Positions 1-11,724 of a stretch of 64,000 nucleotides of DNA are shown piece by piece (within the stretch, counting starts at the first letter, position 1; every line of letters starts with the position of its first letter). The position numbers and the translations under genes are program-made. The stretch is from Odontocerum albicorne. Taxonomy: Eukaryota > Arthropoda > Insecta > Trichoptera > Odontoceridae. The stretch lies in the NCBI GenBank assembly GCA_949825065.1, contig OX463849.1, forward strand, positions 38,531,852 through 38,595,851, written 5' to 3'. Under the pieces are notes generated by a model. It searched no databases and was not told the DNA's origin. It saw nothing but the letters and a program-made list of their open reading frames with translations.

Positions 1-332
1 TATAGCGCGTGCGAACGTATAGCGCGTAACATCAGACCCACAAACTTCATTAGTAGACCAATATGAAACATAAATTTTACTTAAGGCTTATTATCCATGT
101 TCTCCAGTTTCTAATGTTTTCTCTATTTTATGAAAAAATGTTAGTTAGACTAGAGAAAACGTGTATGAATCAAATGAGCAACTTTTTTCAAGAAGGTAAA
201 GTGAGAAGTATGATTAATAGAAGACTGCATGACAAGATGTACAAATGTGGAGGTGAAAATTGTGTGGATGGATAGAAAAATGCCCAGATATGTTCTCTGT
301 GATACGGCGTGATCATATATATGTATCATATA
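1..332. other. AT-rich non-coding stretch
   Basis: No gene, splice-flanked exon or clear repeat boundary was recognised. The one short open frame (63-275) has no family resemblance and is typical of chance frames in AT-rich DNA. Confidence 0.5.
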
Positions 333-659
333 CAGGTTGTCCCGTGCCTCAACGTCAAGCTGGTATCGAGGAAGAGGCCAGCTTATGACGGTTCAGAATT
401 TTTAAAAAAATCTTGAAAAAGCCTTTTACTTTTCGAGTTATAGGCATGTCTTCGAAAATTGTGAAAGTAGCTACCCTGCGCCAAATGTTTATATGCTGTG
501 ACTACAAATTACCACATTTTATGATTTTAATAGTTGTATCGCAATCCTAGATAACCCTAAAAGTATAAGGCTTTTTCAAGATTTTTTTTAAAATTCTGAA
601 CCGTCATAAGCTAGTATCTTCCTCGATACCGGCTTGATGTTGAGGCACGGGACACCCTG
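333..659. mobile_element. Non-autonomous DNA transposon with about 95-bp terminal inverted repeats
   Basis: The ends are long inverted repeats beginning CAGGTTGTCCCGTGCCTCAA on the left and, read inward from the right, CAGGGTGTCCCGTGCCTCAA. They pair for roughly 95 bp with a few mismatches, including AT-rich tracts. The element is flanked by TATA on both sides (329-332 and 660-663), compatible with a TA or TATA target duplication. The central part has no coding capacity. The superfamily is not assigned. Confidence 0.75.
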
Positions 660-939
660 TATATGAATACAAACTTTTTTTTTTTAGTTACCAATTTTTA
701 TACAATTGGCAACTTGAAAACATGATTAAATACAGCACTAACTTTTTAAAGAATGGAATTAAATTCATAATTTTACGTATAATTTCCATTTTTTTAAAAT
801 TACTATTTAAAAATATCATTCAGATTATCGCTCATTAAACTTTGGTTATATATTCCTGGTTTTTATTTGAATATTGCCTATATTCAAAATTTAAGTACAT
901 AAATATATACCATACCAGACTTTTTACATTTTTTTTCTT

Positions 940-2140
940 CAAAATATGAGTTCCTTTGATTCACCCATACTGGTCTTCCTCTACCATGTCATCTACTCTC
1001 ATTTGCATTGTTAGTATTTCTTCATTCATTCATTCTTCATTCCCAAACCATCTCAGAAAGCTCTTCTCCATCATATTTAATATATGTATTAAGTTCACAT
1101 TTGACCCTTATCAATTAATTCCGTATTCTGTCATAAATTGTCATCCCATATATTATTCTCAGTGCTAGTATTTCTACAGTATTTTTCCACATTCACATTT
1201 CACTCCCATATATCAAAATTGGTACTAAAATATTGGTGTGGACTATCATTTTAGGAGATTTTTATACTGTTTGGTTGGAGTATATATGTTCAAGTGCCCC
1301 ATTTACTTTGTTTTTTCTCACTACACACCTTTTGATATCCCTCGTAATTTTTTTGGCCATCTAAGCACTCCCCAAATAACAAAATTCATCAACTTGCTTT
1401 GATTTTTCTTTTCTAACCCAAATATTACATTTACTTTTCCTTTATACTTTTCAGATCTTTCTCTTCACATCTCTCATACAATTTACTTATCAAACTCTGC
1501 AATTCTTCCTCTTTCTCCACTAACAATTTGATTTCATCAGTATGTGCATACATTCCAATTCGACATTTATAAACCATTCATTGATCTTTGTAAAGTACCC
1601 GGCAGTAAGTAATACACACGGTTTGTAGAGCGTCGTCTCTGTTGCTAATCGCATCGTGACTACAATACCGGACTGTTGGCGCATCGTGCGACAGAGACGA
1701 CGCTCTACGAACTATATGTATTACTTGCCGCCGGGTACTGTAGTTCCTTTACAAATGAATATATGTAAATATTAAAGAACCAGCGTGACATAACACATCC
1801 TTGCTTTACCCATTTTAGTAATACTAAACCACTCGATCAAAGCACCATTCATTCTAATAGGTAATTTATTTTCAGCATATAATGATGCAATATCACATAT
1901 CAATTTACATTTAACACCATATTTATTCTATATTTTCCATAACTGTTTTCTTATGACGTGAATTTATATTTTTCCAAATTCACAAACACACAATACACTT
2001 TTTTTACTTTTTGTCATACATTTTTCCACAAGGATATACAAATAGAAAATCTAATTCATACATCCATTTCCACTTAAAAAAAACACCCTGAGCATCGCAA
2101 TACTTTCTTTTCATTCTTTGTTCTCACTCTATCATATTTT
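940..2140 (-). repeat. Degraded LINE 3' region (minus strand)
   Basis: On the plus strand this reads as the reverse complement of a LINE 3' end. The stretch around 950-1250 resembles the better preserved copy at 44790-45280. Frames are heavily broken. The foldback element at 1594-1739 sits inside it. Boundaries are approximate. Confidence 0.4.
1594..1739. mobile_element. Foldback (hairpin) MITE
   Basis: Two arms of about 52 bp form an imperfect inverted repeat, starting AGTACCCGGCAGTAAGTAAT on the left and AGTACCCGGCGGCAAGTAAT read inward from the right. Both arms contain GTAGAGCGTCGTCTCTGT, and a loop of roughly 40 bp separates them. Flanking bases (TTTGTAAAG against its complement near 1750) extend the symmetry, so the true ends may be about 1573 and 1760. 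Non-coding. Confidence 0.7.
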
Positions 2141-2149
2141 TTCCATTAA

Positions 2150-2432
2150 CGTGTTCCTCGTGGGAAGCACAAACGCCTGTGATCTGATATGTAGCATTCC
2201 TTTGTGTATTTTACGTAATGTTTAGTTTATCTCCTTTATTTAATGAGTCTCCTTAAGAGTAATGACTATTATTTATTATCAGAAAATTACTTGAATGTCA
2301 TGTTTACTTGGTGATGTAATCAAATATAAGTGGTTCTAAACAAAATACGCGTTTAAACTTAGAAATTAAAAAACGTCGAAATTGTGCCGCGCACAGGATT
2401 CGTGGAATTTGATTTTTAACACGGTGTACAGC
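2150..2432 (+). mobile_element. TTAA-flanked MITE, family A, copy 1
   Basis: This 283-bp non-coding element is bracketed by TTAA at 2146-2149 and 2433-2436, the target duplication produced by piggyBac-type transposases. It starts CGTGTTCCTCG and ends CGGTGTACAGC. A second copy of the same length lies inverted at 25300-25582 and is also flanked by TTAA. Agreement of both ends in two independent locations fixes the boundaries. The terminal repeats are weak, so assignment to piggyBac rests mainly on TTAA. Confidence 0.8.
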
Positions 2433-2436
2433 TTAA

Positions 2437-3039
2437 GTTTACTAACTATGTAAGTTTAGTAAACTAATAGCTCCAGTCTTTTGATATGTATTCAGATTCC
2501 CAACATTTATTGGAGAACTGTCTCAGCTATTCAATAATTTGTTCAATCTATCGGTTTTGGGCTCACTTCATCACACCCTAACGCATTTCCTTTTTTTATT
2601 TCTTTTATAGCCATCTATATACCATCCATACTCTTCATTCTCAACCGTACCACACTGGTTAATATTTTTACTACTATCATCAACCTCATACAGCTCAATG
2701 AAATTTCATTCCATCATCTAACAAAACCCTTCCATTACTATCTTTTATTCAACTGATGCAACCATATTTTTTTCTTTGCTTTTTACGTACTGCCTTTTAA
2801 AATATTTTCAAATTTTCCTCTACATTTGTACTCAACTTTCTGCCTTCTTTATCTGTAAGTTTCTTATTTTACTCAACATTTTTTTTGTTTGAATCTCTCA
2901 TTCTTTACTCTCCCTTTCCATTGATTCATCACTATTTCCTCTTCTTGCTTCAATAAATACTCTCCATGCTCTATTTTTTATTTTATCATTAATACATTTG
3001 TCATTGATTATACAAATTATTTACCCAGGATGGATATGG
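2437..3039. other. AT-rich non-coding stretch
   Basis: Pyrimidine-rich, low-complexity DNA with short TTTTATT and CATTC tracts. No coding region, terminal repeats or direct flanking repeats were seen. Confidence 0.45.
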
Positions 3040-3340
3040 TCAGCAACACAAGGGTTCTTCAAAGAGCTAAAGTTGATAGAGAGTTGCTGACTAATATTAA
3101 AATCTGAAAGGTGTCCTACTTGGGTCATGTACTTAGAGGAGCAAAGTACAAATTACTGCACCTGATCATCCAAGGCAAAATAGAAGGCCGAAGAGGTGTT
3201 GGCAGGAGGCAAATCTACTGGCTCCGCAATACAGGTGATTGGACTGGCATAAGGGGCGTTGCGAGATCTTTTTCGGGCTTCCAGGGACAAAGATATCTAC
3301 TCTCAAGTGATATTCAACATTGGGGAGACCTGACATGACA
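3040..3340 (+). repeat. LINE reverse-transcriptase C-terminal fragment
   Basis: The translation includes VSYLGHVLRGAKYKL and KIEGRRGVGRRQIYWLRN, the characteristic C-terminal tail of RTE-like LINE polyproteins. It matches the longer copy on the minus strand near 42.75 kb. Only the 3' end is present and the frame degrades after about 3290. Confidence 0.65.
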
Positions 3341-3364
3341 CTGAGAAGAAGATACAAATTATAA

Positions 3365-4265
3365 TTAGTAAAGACAAGACTGATAAACATTTTATTTTAT
3401 ATAATTGACTAATAATTGTTAGATTCATCAGTTGACCCCAGAAAGCCATGCGATGTCATATTTGGACTAATTTCCCTCTTGACTGCAGTCAGCCTGAGAG
3501 TTGTTTACATGCTGGATTTGGGTGGATAGTGAGCTGACCTTAGCATTCTTGTGATACGACAGGAGCTGCATAATTCTTTTTCACATTATATCAGGTCAGA
3601 TTGTTAAGTTGTCTAAATAAAGTGCTTTTTTGTATTAATGGATAATTTTTAGGTTCGGGCAAGTAAGCTAGAATATATTAAGTCCCCATAGTACCATGGA
3701 CAGTGTAAGTAATGTACAATTTAGTTCAATGAACTCTTCTGAGGTAAATAGTGTGTTGAAATGCACATAGTGTGTATTAATTGTAATTAAAATGAAACAG
3801 AATAGCATTTATAAAGCAAGCAGTATCAGATTACAGTTGGGAATACATTCTAATATTTAGATTTGTCCTCGTGTATGATATTAGCTGTAATAAGGATACA
3901 AGGTTTGTTCAAAAACAAATATACAAAATCTTTCCAAAAAAAAAAGTATTTTTTAGTTCTTAATTTTATTTATTAACTTACCATTGCTTATCTACTTTCA
4001 AGAGCACCTCCACTTTTTATAGGATTCCAATATTTTTTCCAAATCCTGGAATGTGTTTTCTACCCTTACAAGCAAAAAAACTATCACTGTAAAAAAATCA
4101 AAAGTAAGATTTCGATTTTATTTACTTTGATTTAATTTTTTCCTACATTTCAAGCAATTAATATGATATGTAGGTCCAATAACAATTTTTCTTTATTTTA
4201 TCCAATGAATCTAATATATTGTCTGAAATTGATAATAAACTAGAAAGAAGAAAATATTCGGGAAC
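3365..4265. other. Non-coding AT-rich stretch
   Basis: No exon, RNA gene or bounded repeat was recognised here. Confidence 0.4.
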
Positions 4266-4269
4266 AAAA

Positions 4270-4665
4270 TCTATAGTGGCCTAATTTGGAGAGTAGAGAG
4301 ACCGGCGGACAAATATTCGCATACTGTGCTAAGAATACATCATTTGAGGAAATAAGTGCAAAGAAACCAGAGGCGTGGAGTAACAAAACCTGGAAGCTGC
4401 AGCACCGTGATAATGCGCATCTGTTTTAATTTATTATCTATCTCACCTATTAGTTTCTTCAGATATTGGATTATCTTGCAACAAATGACCTATTTACTGT
4501 GTATGTATCAATCTGGCTTCAGCTATAGCACAAAGCTGTGTAGTGGACGATATATTGCAGAAACCAGATACAGGGAAGGTCTCTGTTGAGCTTGTCCTTG
4601 ATTACAATAAAGCTTTTGACACAATTAATATAAACCTCCTGATCTCTAAACTGTTCTTTTAAGCC
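4270..4665 (+). repeat. LINE reverse-transcriptase fragment (jockey/CR1-like)
   Basis: Across frame breaks the translation gives a QSGF motif (near 4510) followed by SVELVLDYNKAFDTININLL (near 4585-4645), which are reverse-transcriptase blocks including one catalytic Asp. The later PQGS block occurs at 6702 on the same strand, so 4270-4665 and 6702-7640 are probably two halves of one LINE split by later insertions. Confidence 0.6.
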
Positions 4666-4677
4666 TTCTCAAAAACA

Positions 4678-5222
4678 ATTTTTTTTTTTCAAAACAAGCT
4701 TAGCCCAATTACTTTATAAAATACAAGACATATTAAAAATAAAGAAAAATTACATGGAATAAAAAAATTACATAAAATAATGTATATGCATACATATATA
4801 CACACAAACATATGATACACATATATTCACAGTCACTTAAGTACGTTGATGAGTGCTTTCTAACGCGCTCAATCTTAGAAGAAAATTTACTTTTGCTTTT
4901 GGTAATGTAATATGAAATATGTCAATATCCGAAGCAGTCCCGTTCAAAAGAGTTAAGGCCCTTCCAACAGGCATAGCGGAAGACCCGTTCTTGCGTATGT
5001 TATTGAAAACATTTCTTGCCGGCGCAGTCTAGTGTAATTGTTAGGAACATTTAACGCTAATCTTTGTAGTAATGCTGGACAGCTCACAACTCCTCGAACG
5101 AGTTTGACAATGTATACCAGGAGACGCAGATCTCTTCTTACGCTCAATGAGTTATACCCGAGCATGCCCAGCAGAAACTGAGTAGGATAAAGCCATGGAT
5201 AGACACCGAACTCTCTCATATA
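4678..5222 (-). repeat. LINE 3' end, minus strand
   Basis: The minus-strand frame 5219-4953 reads LLGYNSLSVRRDLRLLVYIV and later NVPNNYTRLRRQEMFSITYA, the pattern at the C-terminus of jockey/CR1-type LINE polymerases. A T-run at about 4679-4690 could be its poly(A) tail. The right end is interrupted by the mariner at 5223, so more of this element may lie beyond 6512. Confidence 0.55.
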
Positions 5223-6510
5223 TTAGGTGTACAAATAAGTTTCCGCCGTTTTTTATCAAAAATTGGGCATTTATTGTGAAAGAACGGAACCTCATGTTTT
5301 ATTCGAAGTATTGCCCATTGCTTGCCACTACCTTTTCCCATCTTTCTGGCAGCATACGGATACAGCGTCGGAAGAATGCTTCATCTTTTGAGGCTATCCA
5401 CGAATCGACCCAATTTTTGGTATCTTCATATGATGTGAAGTGCTGCTCAGACAGGTCATGCGTCATCGATCGAAACAAGTGAAAATCAGAAGGAGCAATG
5501 TCTGGTGAATACAGCGGGTGGGGTAAAACTTCCCAATTGATTGTTTCCAAAAAGGTTTTGACCGGCGCCGCAACATGTGGACGAGCATTATCATGCAGGA
5601 GAATAATTTTGTCGTGTCTGGAGTAGCAGTGGGCGCGCTTTTCCTCGAGTGCTCGACTCAATCTCATCAATTGTGCTCGGTAGACAGCCCCAGCAATGGT
5701 TTCGTTCGGTTTGAGCAGCTCATAATACACGACACCAAGCTGATCCCACCAAATACACAACAAGAGTTTTTTTCCATGAATATTTGGCTTAGCTGTAGAT
5801 GTTGAAGCATGGCCAGGGGTTCCCCATGATTTCTTCCTTTTTGGATTATCATAGTGGATCCATTTTTCATCACCAGTGACTATACGGTGCAGAAAACCCT
5901 TTCGTTTATGCCTGGCAAGCAGCATTTCACATGTGGAAAATCGGCGTTCAACGTTTCTCGGTGTCAGTTCATATGGAACCCAATTTCCTTGTTTTTGAAT
6001 CATTCCCAATGATTTCAACCTATGTGAAATTGCTTGTTGAGTCATTCCTAATGTAAGTGCAAGTTCTTCTTGCGTTTGGCACGAATCTTGATCCAATAAT
6101 ACTTCCAATTCCGCGTCTTCGTACACTTTCGGCCTTCCGCTACGTTCTTTGTCTTCGATGTCAAATTCACCGTTCTTAAACTTTTGAAACCACTCACGAC
6201 AACTTCTCTCACTTAAGGCAGCCTCACCATATGCTTCTACAAGCAATCGATGCGCCTCAGCTGCAGATTTCTTCAAATTGAAGAAGTAAATCAAAAGTTC
6301 CCGCAAATGACGCTTATTCGGCTCAAAACTTGACATTTTCGAACACAAAAAAATATGTTATACTGATAAAAATTCACTAATATTTCAAGGTCATGTTGTT
6401 GACAGATGTCCAACCTTACGATAATGACATTTTACATCTGACAATTTTAACCATAACTTACTGGTGGCGCCAACTTTTGTCAAACGGCGGTGACTTATTT
6501 GTACACCCAA
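5223..6510 (-). mobile_element. Full-length mariner transposon, mauritiana-like, apparently intact
   Basis: This 1,288-bp element is flanked by TA (5221-5222 and 6511-6512). The terminal inverted repeats read TTAGGTGTACAAATAAG at the left and TTGGGTGTACAAATAAG read inward from the right. It carries one uninterrupted transposase. Two more copies of the family lie at 22307-23554 and 59716-61002, and comparison with them confirms the ends. Confidence 0.93.
5299..6336 (-). CDS. Mariner transposase, intact (345 aa)
   Basis: This is a DDD transposase for cut-and-paste mobility into TA sites. The ATG at 6336 was chosen over an in-frame TTG 12 bp upstream, because it gives MSSFEPNK and the 345-residue length typical of mauritiana-group transposases. 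An N-terminal helix-turn-helix region is followed by the linker motif WVPYEL. The catalytic motifs are TGDEKW (first Asp), LLHDNARPH (second Asp) and YSPDIAPSDFHLF (third Asp), with 34 residues between the last two: the DD34D signature. No stop or frameshift was found. Whether it is active cannot be told from sequence; the copy at 59890-60926 differs by one disabling deletion. Confidence 0.93.
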   Translation of the reverse strand: MSSFEPNKRHLRELLIYFFNLKKSAAEAHRLLVEAYGEAALSERSCREWFQKFKNGEFDIEDKERSGRPKVYEDAELEVLLDQDSCQTQEELALTLGMTQQAISHRLKSLGMIQKQGNWVPYELTPRNVERRFSTCEMLLARHKRKGFLHRIVTGDEKWIHYDNPKRKKSWGTPGHASTSTAKPNIHGKKLLLCIWWDQLGVVYYELLKPNETIAGAVYRAQLMRLSRALEEKRAHCYSRHDKIILLHDNARPHVAAPVKTFLETINWEVLPHPLYSPDIAPSDFHLFRSMTHDLSEQHFTSYEDTKNWVDSWIASKDEAFFRRCIRMLPERWEKVVASNGQYFE

Positions 6511-6606
6511 TAGATATATCGTAGATATTTTTTTTGTACTTTCTTCACCATGAGTGAGTTCTTCGCCCCCACCGGGCTCCAAAGTGTCAGTGACTACTAC
6601 AGGAGT

Positions 6607-6650
6607 CAATGAGTTACTACTGATCTGGCTGAATCAGTAGTAACTCATTG
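6607..6650. repeat. Perfect 18-bp inverted repeat (hairpin)
   Basis: CAATGAGTTACTACTGAT is followed by an 8-base loop and its exact complement. It lies between the mariner and the LINE segment at 6702. No role can be assigned. Confidence 0.7.
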
Positions 6651-6701
6651 ACGATCAGTTGCGAGGGTTGTCCCGTGCCACATGCCTGAAAAATGCATAT
6701 C

Positions 6702-7640
6702 CCCAAGGGTCGATACTTAGTTCCCTATTCTTAAGCTTATATACATCTGATCTTCCAGATGTCATAAAAATTATACATGTGTGTGGACGATACTCAACTT
6801 CATTATTCGTTCAGAAGTGATGAAGTGCAGTCTGCCACCCAACACATAAACGATGATCCTGAACAGCTATAAGATATGGTCCGAGAAGCACGCTCTTCTC
6901 TTAAACCCTATGAAGTCAGTCATAATTATTATGGGTACAGGACAGCAAATTGAAAAGTTGAAGGGTCCACTGGAAATAAAGATTGGCAATGCAATCATAC
7001 TTACAGAGTACTCATATAATGCACAATTTGGATATCTATAGGCAGTGTGATTTGAAATTCAAGGTTCACATTAAAATTTACAATGGGATTTTTCGCAGCT
7101 AGAAAAATATTTATTGCATCCGTTATAACCGGTGAATTGAAGCATGACATAGAATAACCAACGAGCTAATTATCCTATTAGTTAAGCATGGTGGTTGCGT
7201 CTATGGAACACGCCTTTTATAAAACAAAAAAGTTACGAAGACTAAAAAATGCCTGTTATAGATACTCTCAAATTCCCTTGGCCGGGGGGTGATCACCCCT
7301 TTTATGAGAGGTTTTATAACTATTGACATAAAACAGAGATGGTGTCTTCATTTAAGTATATTAATGCATAAAATTATCATGACGAAAATGCTACCTTATC
7401 TTGTTGAAAAATGACTTAGGCTATAGATTTTCACGGCTATAAATCCAGAAATAGAGAAACTCTATTTCTTGTCCTGAGCCATAATCTAAAATTATTCAAG
7501 GGATCTTTTTCATACTCAGCCAGCAAATGCTGGAATGAGCTACCCTTACCTTTGACAGAGTGGGCGAATAATTGTACCTTTGGGAATGTTCTGAAGCATC
7601 ACCTTCTAAATAGTTTGTGCTTTCATTTTGTCCAAATTTG
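6702..7640 (+). repeat. LINE reverse-transcriptase fragment (3' half)
   Basis: In broken frames the translation shows PQGSILSSLFLSLY followed by DLPDVIKIIHV (6703-6790). It continues with WSEKHALLLNPMKS (about 6880) and ends with SYSASKCWNELPLPLTEW (about 7510-7565), a typical jockey/CR1-like C-terminus. It is probably the continuation of 4270-4665. Multiple stops make it non-functional. Confidence 0.6.
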
Positions 7641-8244
7641 AATATTTACATACTATCCTATTATTTATTTTATTTAAAACCGTATTTTATTAAATCGATT
7701 TTCTTTTTGTCACATATAAAATTGCCCAAACTCAATTTACAATCATCAGGAAGGACTCAACATATGGACATTTTTAGTAGTGATAGTTAAAAAAATAGTT
7801 TTACCTCGTTCCTTTTATAATAACTCAAATGAAAAAAAAACACACACAAGGACCACATGAAATTTTATAGATACACTAATGTATGAAAAATAAATTTTAT
7901 TTTTATAAGCTCATAAAAATGTACAATTTTTAAATGCGAACATGTCACATATTCATACCATTATATAAAACATGAAAAAACTTTAGTATAGCAAACCTTT
8001 ATTTATTATTAATTTAGTTATAAACTCATTTGAAAATTTCATCTAGAAGTTTAATTTTGTAAAATAATAAAAATTAAATTATATACCCTTTACTGTTATA
8101 ATAATAGCTCATATATAAAATATCATAGTTATGAGTTTTATAAAAGAAAAAAATTTGCCTTGTTAATCTGAATTAATCTTAAAATACCTCTCCCAACAAA
8201 GTGATTCTTAGGAATGAAATTATAATCAAAACTAAAATATACTA
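7641..8244. other. AT-rich non-coding stretch
   Basis: Very A/T-rich sequence without recognisable coding or repeat structure. Confidence 0.45.
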
Positions 8245-8435
8245 CAGTAAAAACCAGTAATTCTTAATTCGGCATTTCAATTTGTTTTAAACATTTCAAG
8301 ATCCAAATTGTCAATTTCATAGTTGATTAATCCTGTTAATTCGTAATGTGTTCGCAAATTTCCAATTAACAGGGTTGCGCATTTCGAATTAAAAATTTTC
8401 CGTCCCTTGAATTTTTAATTAATGGAGTTTTACCG
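8245..8435. mobile_element. Small Tigger/pogo-like MITE
   Basis: A 191-bp element with TA on both sides (8243-8244, 8436-8437). The ends read CAGTAAAAACCAGTAATT and, inward from the right, CGGTAAAACTCCATTAATT. Internal AATTCGTAAT-type tracts recur near 16740-16860 and 25690-26060, suggesting a degenerate family. Non-coding. Confidence 0.5.
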
Positions 8436-8437
8436 TA

Positions 8438-9629
8438 TTTTATTATAGATTCCCTAGAATACCATTCAAATAGTAAGTAAAAATACTTATGTTTAAATAT
8501 CAAATTGAGAAATTAAGAATCTTTGAGAATGTTACTTTATCTGAAAATCAAAGTGAAGAAACCCATTTAAGATGTCTTTCCAACAAAGAAGTTTCTTTTT
8601 CACCCAGAAAAAATCTCGTTTGTCTTCACCTGGTATAAGAAAAGTATAGTGTGACTGAAAATTATAATTGTTCTAAAAAAAAAAACTACTTAGTCATACA
8701 TCAAATTTTGATACAAAATCCTCAGAAAACATTTATAAGAAAATAATATATTTAAATAAAAACATTATTATTTAAATACTACATTAATAATAATAATAAA
8801 AAAAATCAATTGAACTTAACATCTCATATTATTGCTAAAATGCTGATATGAATATACATATAAAAATATCCATTAAAAAATATATATATAAGTACGGGTT
8901 CATAATTTCCTCACTTTATTTTAAAAGATAAAATATATTTAGTAATTAAAAAATGAAATCATTAATAATATATGCTTAAAATTATCTATTTACAAAAGAA
9001 TTTGTGTTGTTTCCAGACACAAAATAAAAATACTTACTTTGAATGAAATGAAATGAAATAAATGAGATTAAAACTGAAATTTTAAATAAAAGTTAAAATG
9101 GAATAAAATAAATAGATGTGATGGAATTGTAGAACTAAACTTTAAAAATTGTGGAAAGATACCTTTATAGACTTAAAGAAGTACAACAGAAATTTTTATT
9201 TCATTTAAAATTTTGAAACATTTCAAAACAAACTAAAAACATGACTGTGTTTAAAGATAAATCATATCTCAACAAAAAAAGCACATTTCCAAAAAAGCAC
9301 TTTTCTAGACTTCAGCAGTTCAAAATAAACATAATCTCTCTAAAATGAATTGGAAATTTACTAGAATTTTTTTTTTGGTTAAAACATCGATTTTTTTGGA
9401 ATTGATTCTATATAAAAACTAAAAAAATACAAAATTTCACTTTTGTAACTGAAAAAATACATAACTAAATGTGTTATTACTCTGTTTAAATAAATGCAAA
9501 TGAAGTTTTTACCTATTTAAGTAATAATATAATGTTAAGTTTCAAGCACAAATTGATAGCTAAAAAAATTTCTATTTTAGATATTTCAATTTAAAAGCTC
9601 TCTATTAAATTGAAATATCTCAAATAGAA
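8438..9629. other. AT-rich non-coding stretch
   Basis: Long A/T-rich DNA with poly(A) and TATA runs. No coding signal or bounded repeat seen. Confidence 0.45.
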
Positions 9630-9755
9630 GACTGAAATATCTCAAAAACTCTTTCCAATGTATGCACATCTGAGCATTAACATATTTTATGATAACGCTC
9701 AGATGCATATACACTGGAAAGAGTTTTCGAGATGTGAAAATAGTATTTCCAGTCA
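9630..9755. repeat. Imperfect inverted repeat, arms about 45-55 bp
   Basis: AAAACTCTTTCCAATGTATG and CACATCTGAGCATTA on the left arm pair with the right arm containing CACTGGAAAGAGTTTT. The loop is short and A/T-rich. This looks like a foldback MITE. No target duplication could be settled. Confidence 0.55.
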
Positions 9756-10136
9756 AAATATCAATTCTAAACTTATATGTCAAAAATTCTCATTGAAATT
9801 TTGAATCTATCAATTTGTGTCGGATACTCAACGATATTTACGAATCAATTAAAACAACAATACATAAAATAAAATGCAACTAGTAAATGTTAAAAAAAAA
9901 CTTTAAAAAAAGCATAAACAAAATCAGAATAAAGCAAACATAAGGACATGTTAAAATATATATTTTTTGTTAATCAGATCACCATACATCTTTTACATCC
10001 ACAAACCAATAAAAAGTTAAGGGTATAAAAACAAAAATATATACAATACTACTGAATTCTATTTATTTACAAGTACACATATATGCAATGTATAATAAAT
10101 ATTAAATGTTTTATTAGAACACTTAATATATTTTAG

Positions 10137-10207
10137 TGTTATATATTCAGTTAACTATAATATATGCAGTTAACTATAATATATATTCAGTTAACTATAA
10201 TATATGC
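10137..10207. repeat. Short tandem repeat, about 20-bp unit, three copies
   Basis: The unit CAGTTAACTATAATATAT, with small variations, repeats three times. Confidence 0.6.
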
Positions 10208-10447
10208 AAACAGTGTGACCAGAACCTATGATATAAATTTAAAAATTTGAACCTGATTAGTTTTCGTGCCAATATTTTTTGAAATTAAAATTATAGTGTT
10301 TACATACAGATACAAAGATTTTACATGTACACTTCATTTTACAAATATTTTATTTTGGTAGTCAGCAATTTATAAAATGTTGAAAATGAACTCCATGTGC
10401 CTACGTAAATCTCTATTACTGGTAAACACTAATTTACAACGCACATA

Positions 10448-11121
10448 CACAGTCTGTCACACAATGGGAAAGGTGACTGACAGGAAATTAAATACAAGAC
10501 ATTGTTTATTTTTAGTTTACATCACCTTTTATTCAAAATACACTCCTTGTGAGTCAATACAATACTGAAAGCGGTTGTAAAATTTTCTGAAGCACTCCTG
10601 AAATTCATTCTTTGGAATTGACTCCAAAATCGCAAGACCATGCCCCTTGTTCCCGGTATTCGGGTTGAACTCGAAAAATCCTGACCCATAAACGATTCCA
10701 CACCCCCGAGTACACATGGCCGTTCACCATTTGACCTTCTGGCATGAATTCCTTATGGATAATACCTTTGGAATCAAAGAAAACGTTGAGCAGAGTCTTG
10801 TTTTGGCTCTTCTGTTGCGCGCTTTTTTCGGTTTCGGAGATTGTGGACCCTTCCACCCCGAGTCCTGGCACTTTGTAAGTGGCTCATACTGAAAGCACCA
10901 TGTTTCGTCACCTGTTACAATGCTTGACATGAAGTCTGCATCCTTATCAGCCGCTCTTTTCATATCTCTACAGTACTACACTCTGCAAACTTTTTGATGG
11001 TCAGTCAGTGTAAAGAAGATAGTCGAAATGTGTCGCTAGTTAACTCATTAATTCATCCACAGATGGCACGGGTGGTTACGTGAAAATAAACTCAATCACC
11101 TTTCCCATTGGACAGACCGTG
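10448..11121 (-). mobile_element. Internally deleted Tc1/mariner-type element
   Basis: A 674-bp element between TA dinucleotides (10446-10447, 11122-11123). Ends read CACAGTCTGTC...AATGGGAAAGGTGA on the left and CACGGTCTGTCCAATGGGAA inward from the right. On the minus strand broken frames give [19 protein letters not shown] (first catalytic Asp block) followed by PKPKKARNRRAK and IIHKEFMPEGQ, the middle of a mariner-type transposase. The N-terminal helix-turn-helix and the last catalytic block are missing. A different family from the other mariners here. Confidence 0.75.
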
Positions 11122-11123
11122 TA

Positions 11124-11724
11124 AACTAATTTGTATTTCCAGATTAATCGCAGTCTTTTTCAATGTTTTGACACAATTGCAGGCTTTTTCAACGTTTTGA
11201 TGTTTTGTTCAATGTGAACGTGGACAAAATATTCAGGGTATTTTCAAGAATCGTCGATATTTTTGGTTAATTTTGTTAGTTTTCGATACTTATTAAAGTT
11301 TCAAATATTTTCCCATTTTTTTACTTTACATTTGATACAGGTTTAAACTAATAACATCAAATAAAATGCATCGTACAAGAGAAAAATTAAATAGATATAA
11401 TACATTTTGAATTTCAATACAAATGAAATTTCATGTCAGTTTTTTTTTTTTTTTAATTTTTCATACCACATACAAAATATCAGCAGTCTTATATAGTGTT
11501 TCTTAGTAAAAGCCATTATTTGTTTAAGTAAATTTTCAAAAACCTTTTAGTTTAGAGACAAAGTGAATCAACAATAATACTTATGTTTCTTTTTAATATC
11601 ACACTAATTGGCTTAATTACAAAATAAACTTTTGATAGGTTTAACTTAAAAATTAAACATATTTGAAAATACCACTTATACTTGTTATTAACTTAATTAC
11701 AGTTACGAAAGGACATTAAAGAAG
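11124..11724. other. Non-coding stretch, probably PERK 3' flank or 3' UTR
   Basis: AT-rich with no coding signal. Part may be transcribed as PERK 3' UTR, depending on which poly(A) signal is used. Confidence 0.35.
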
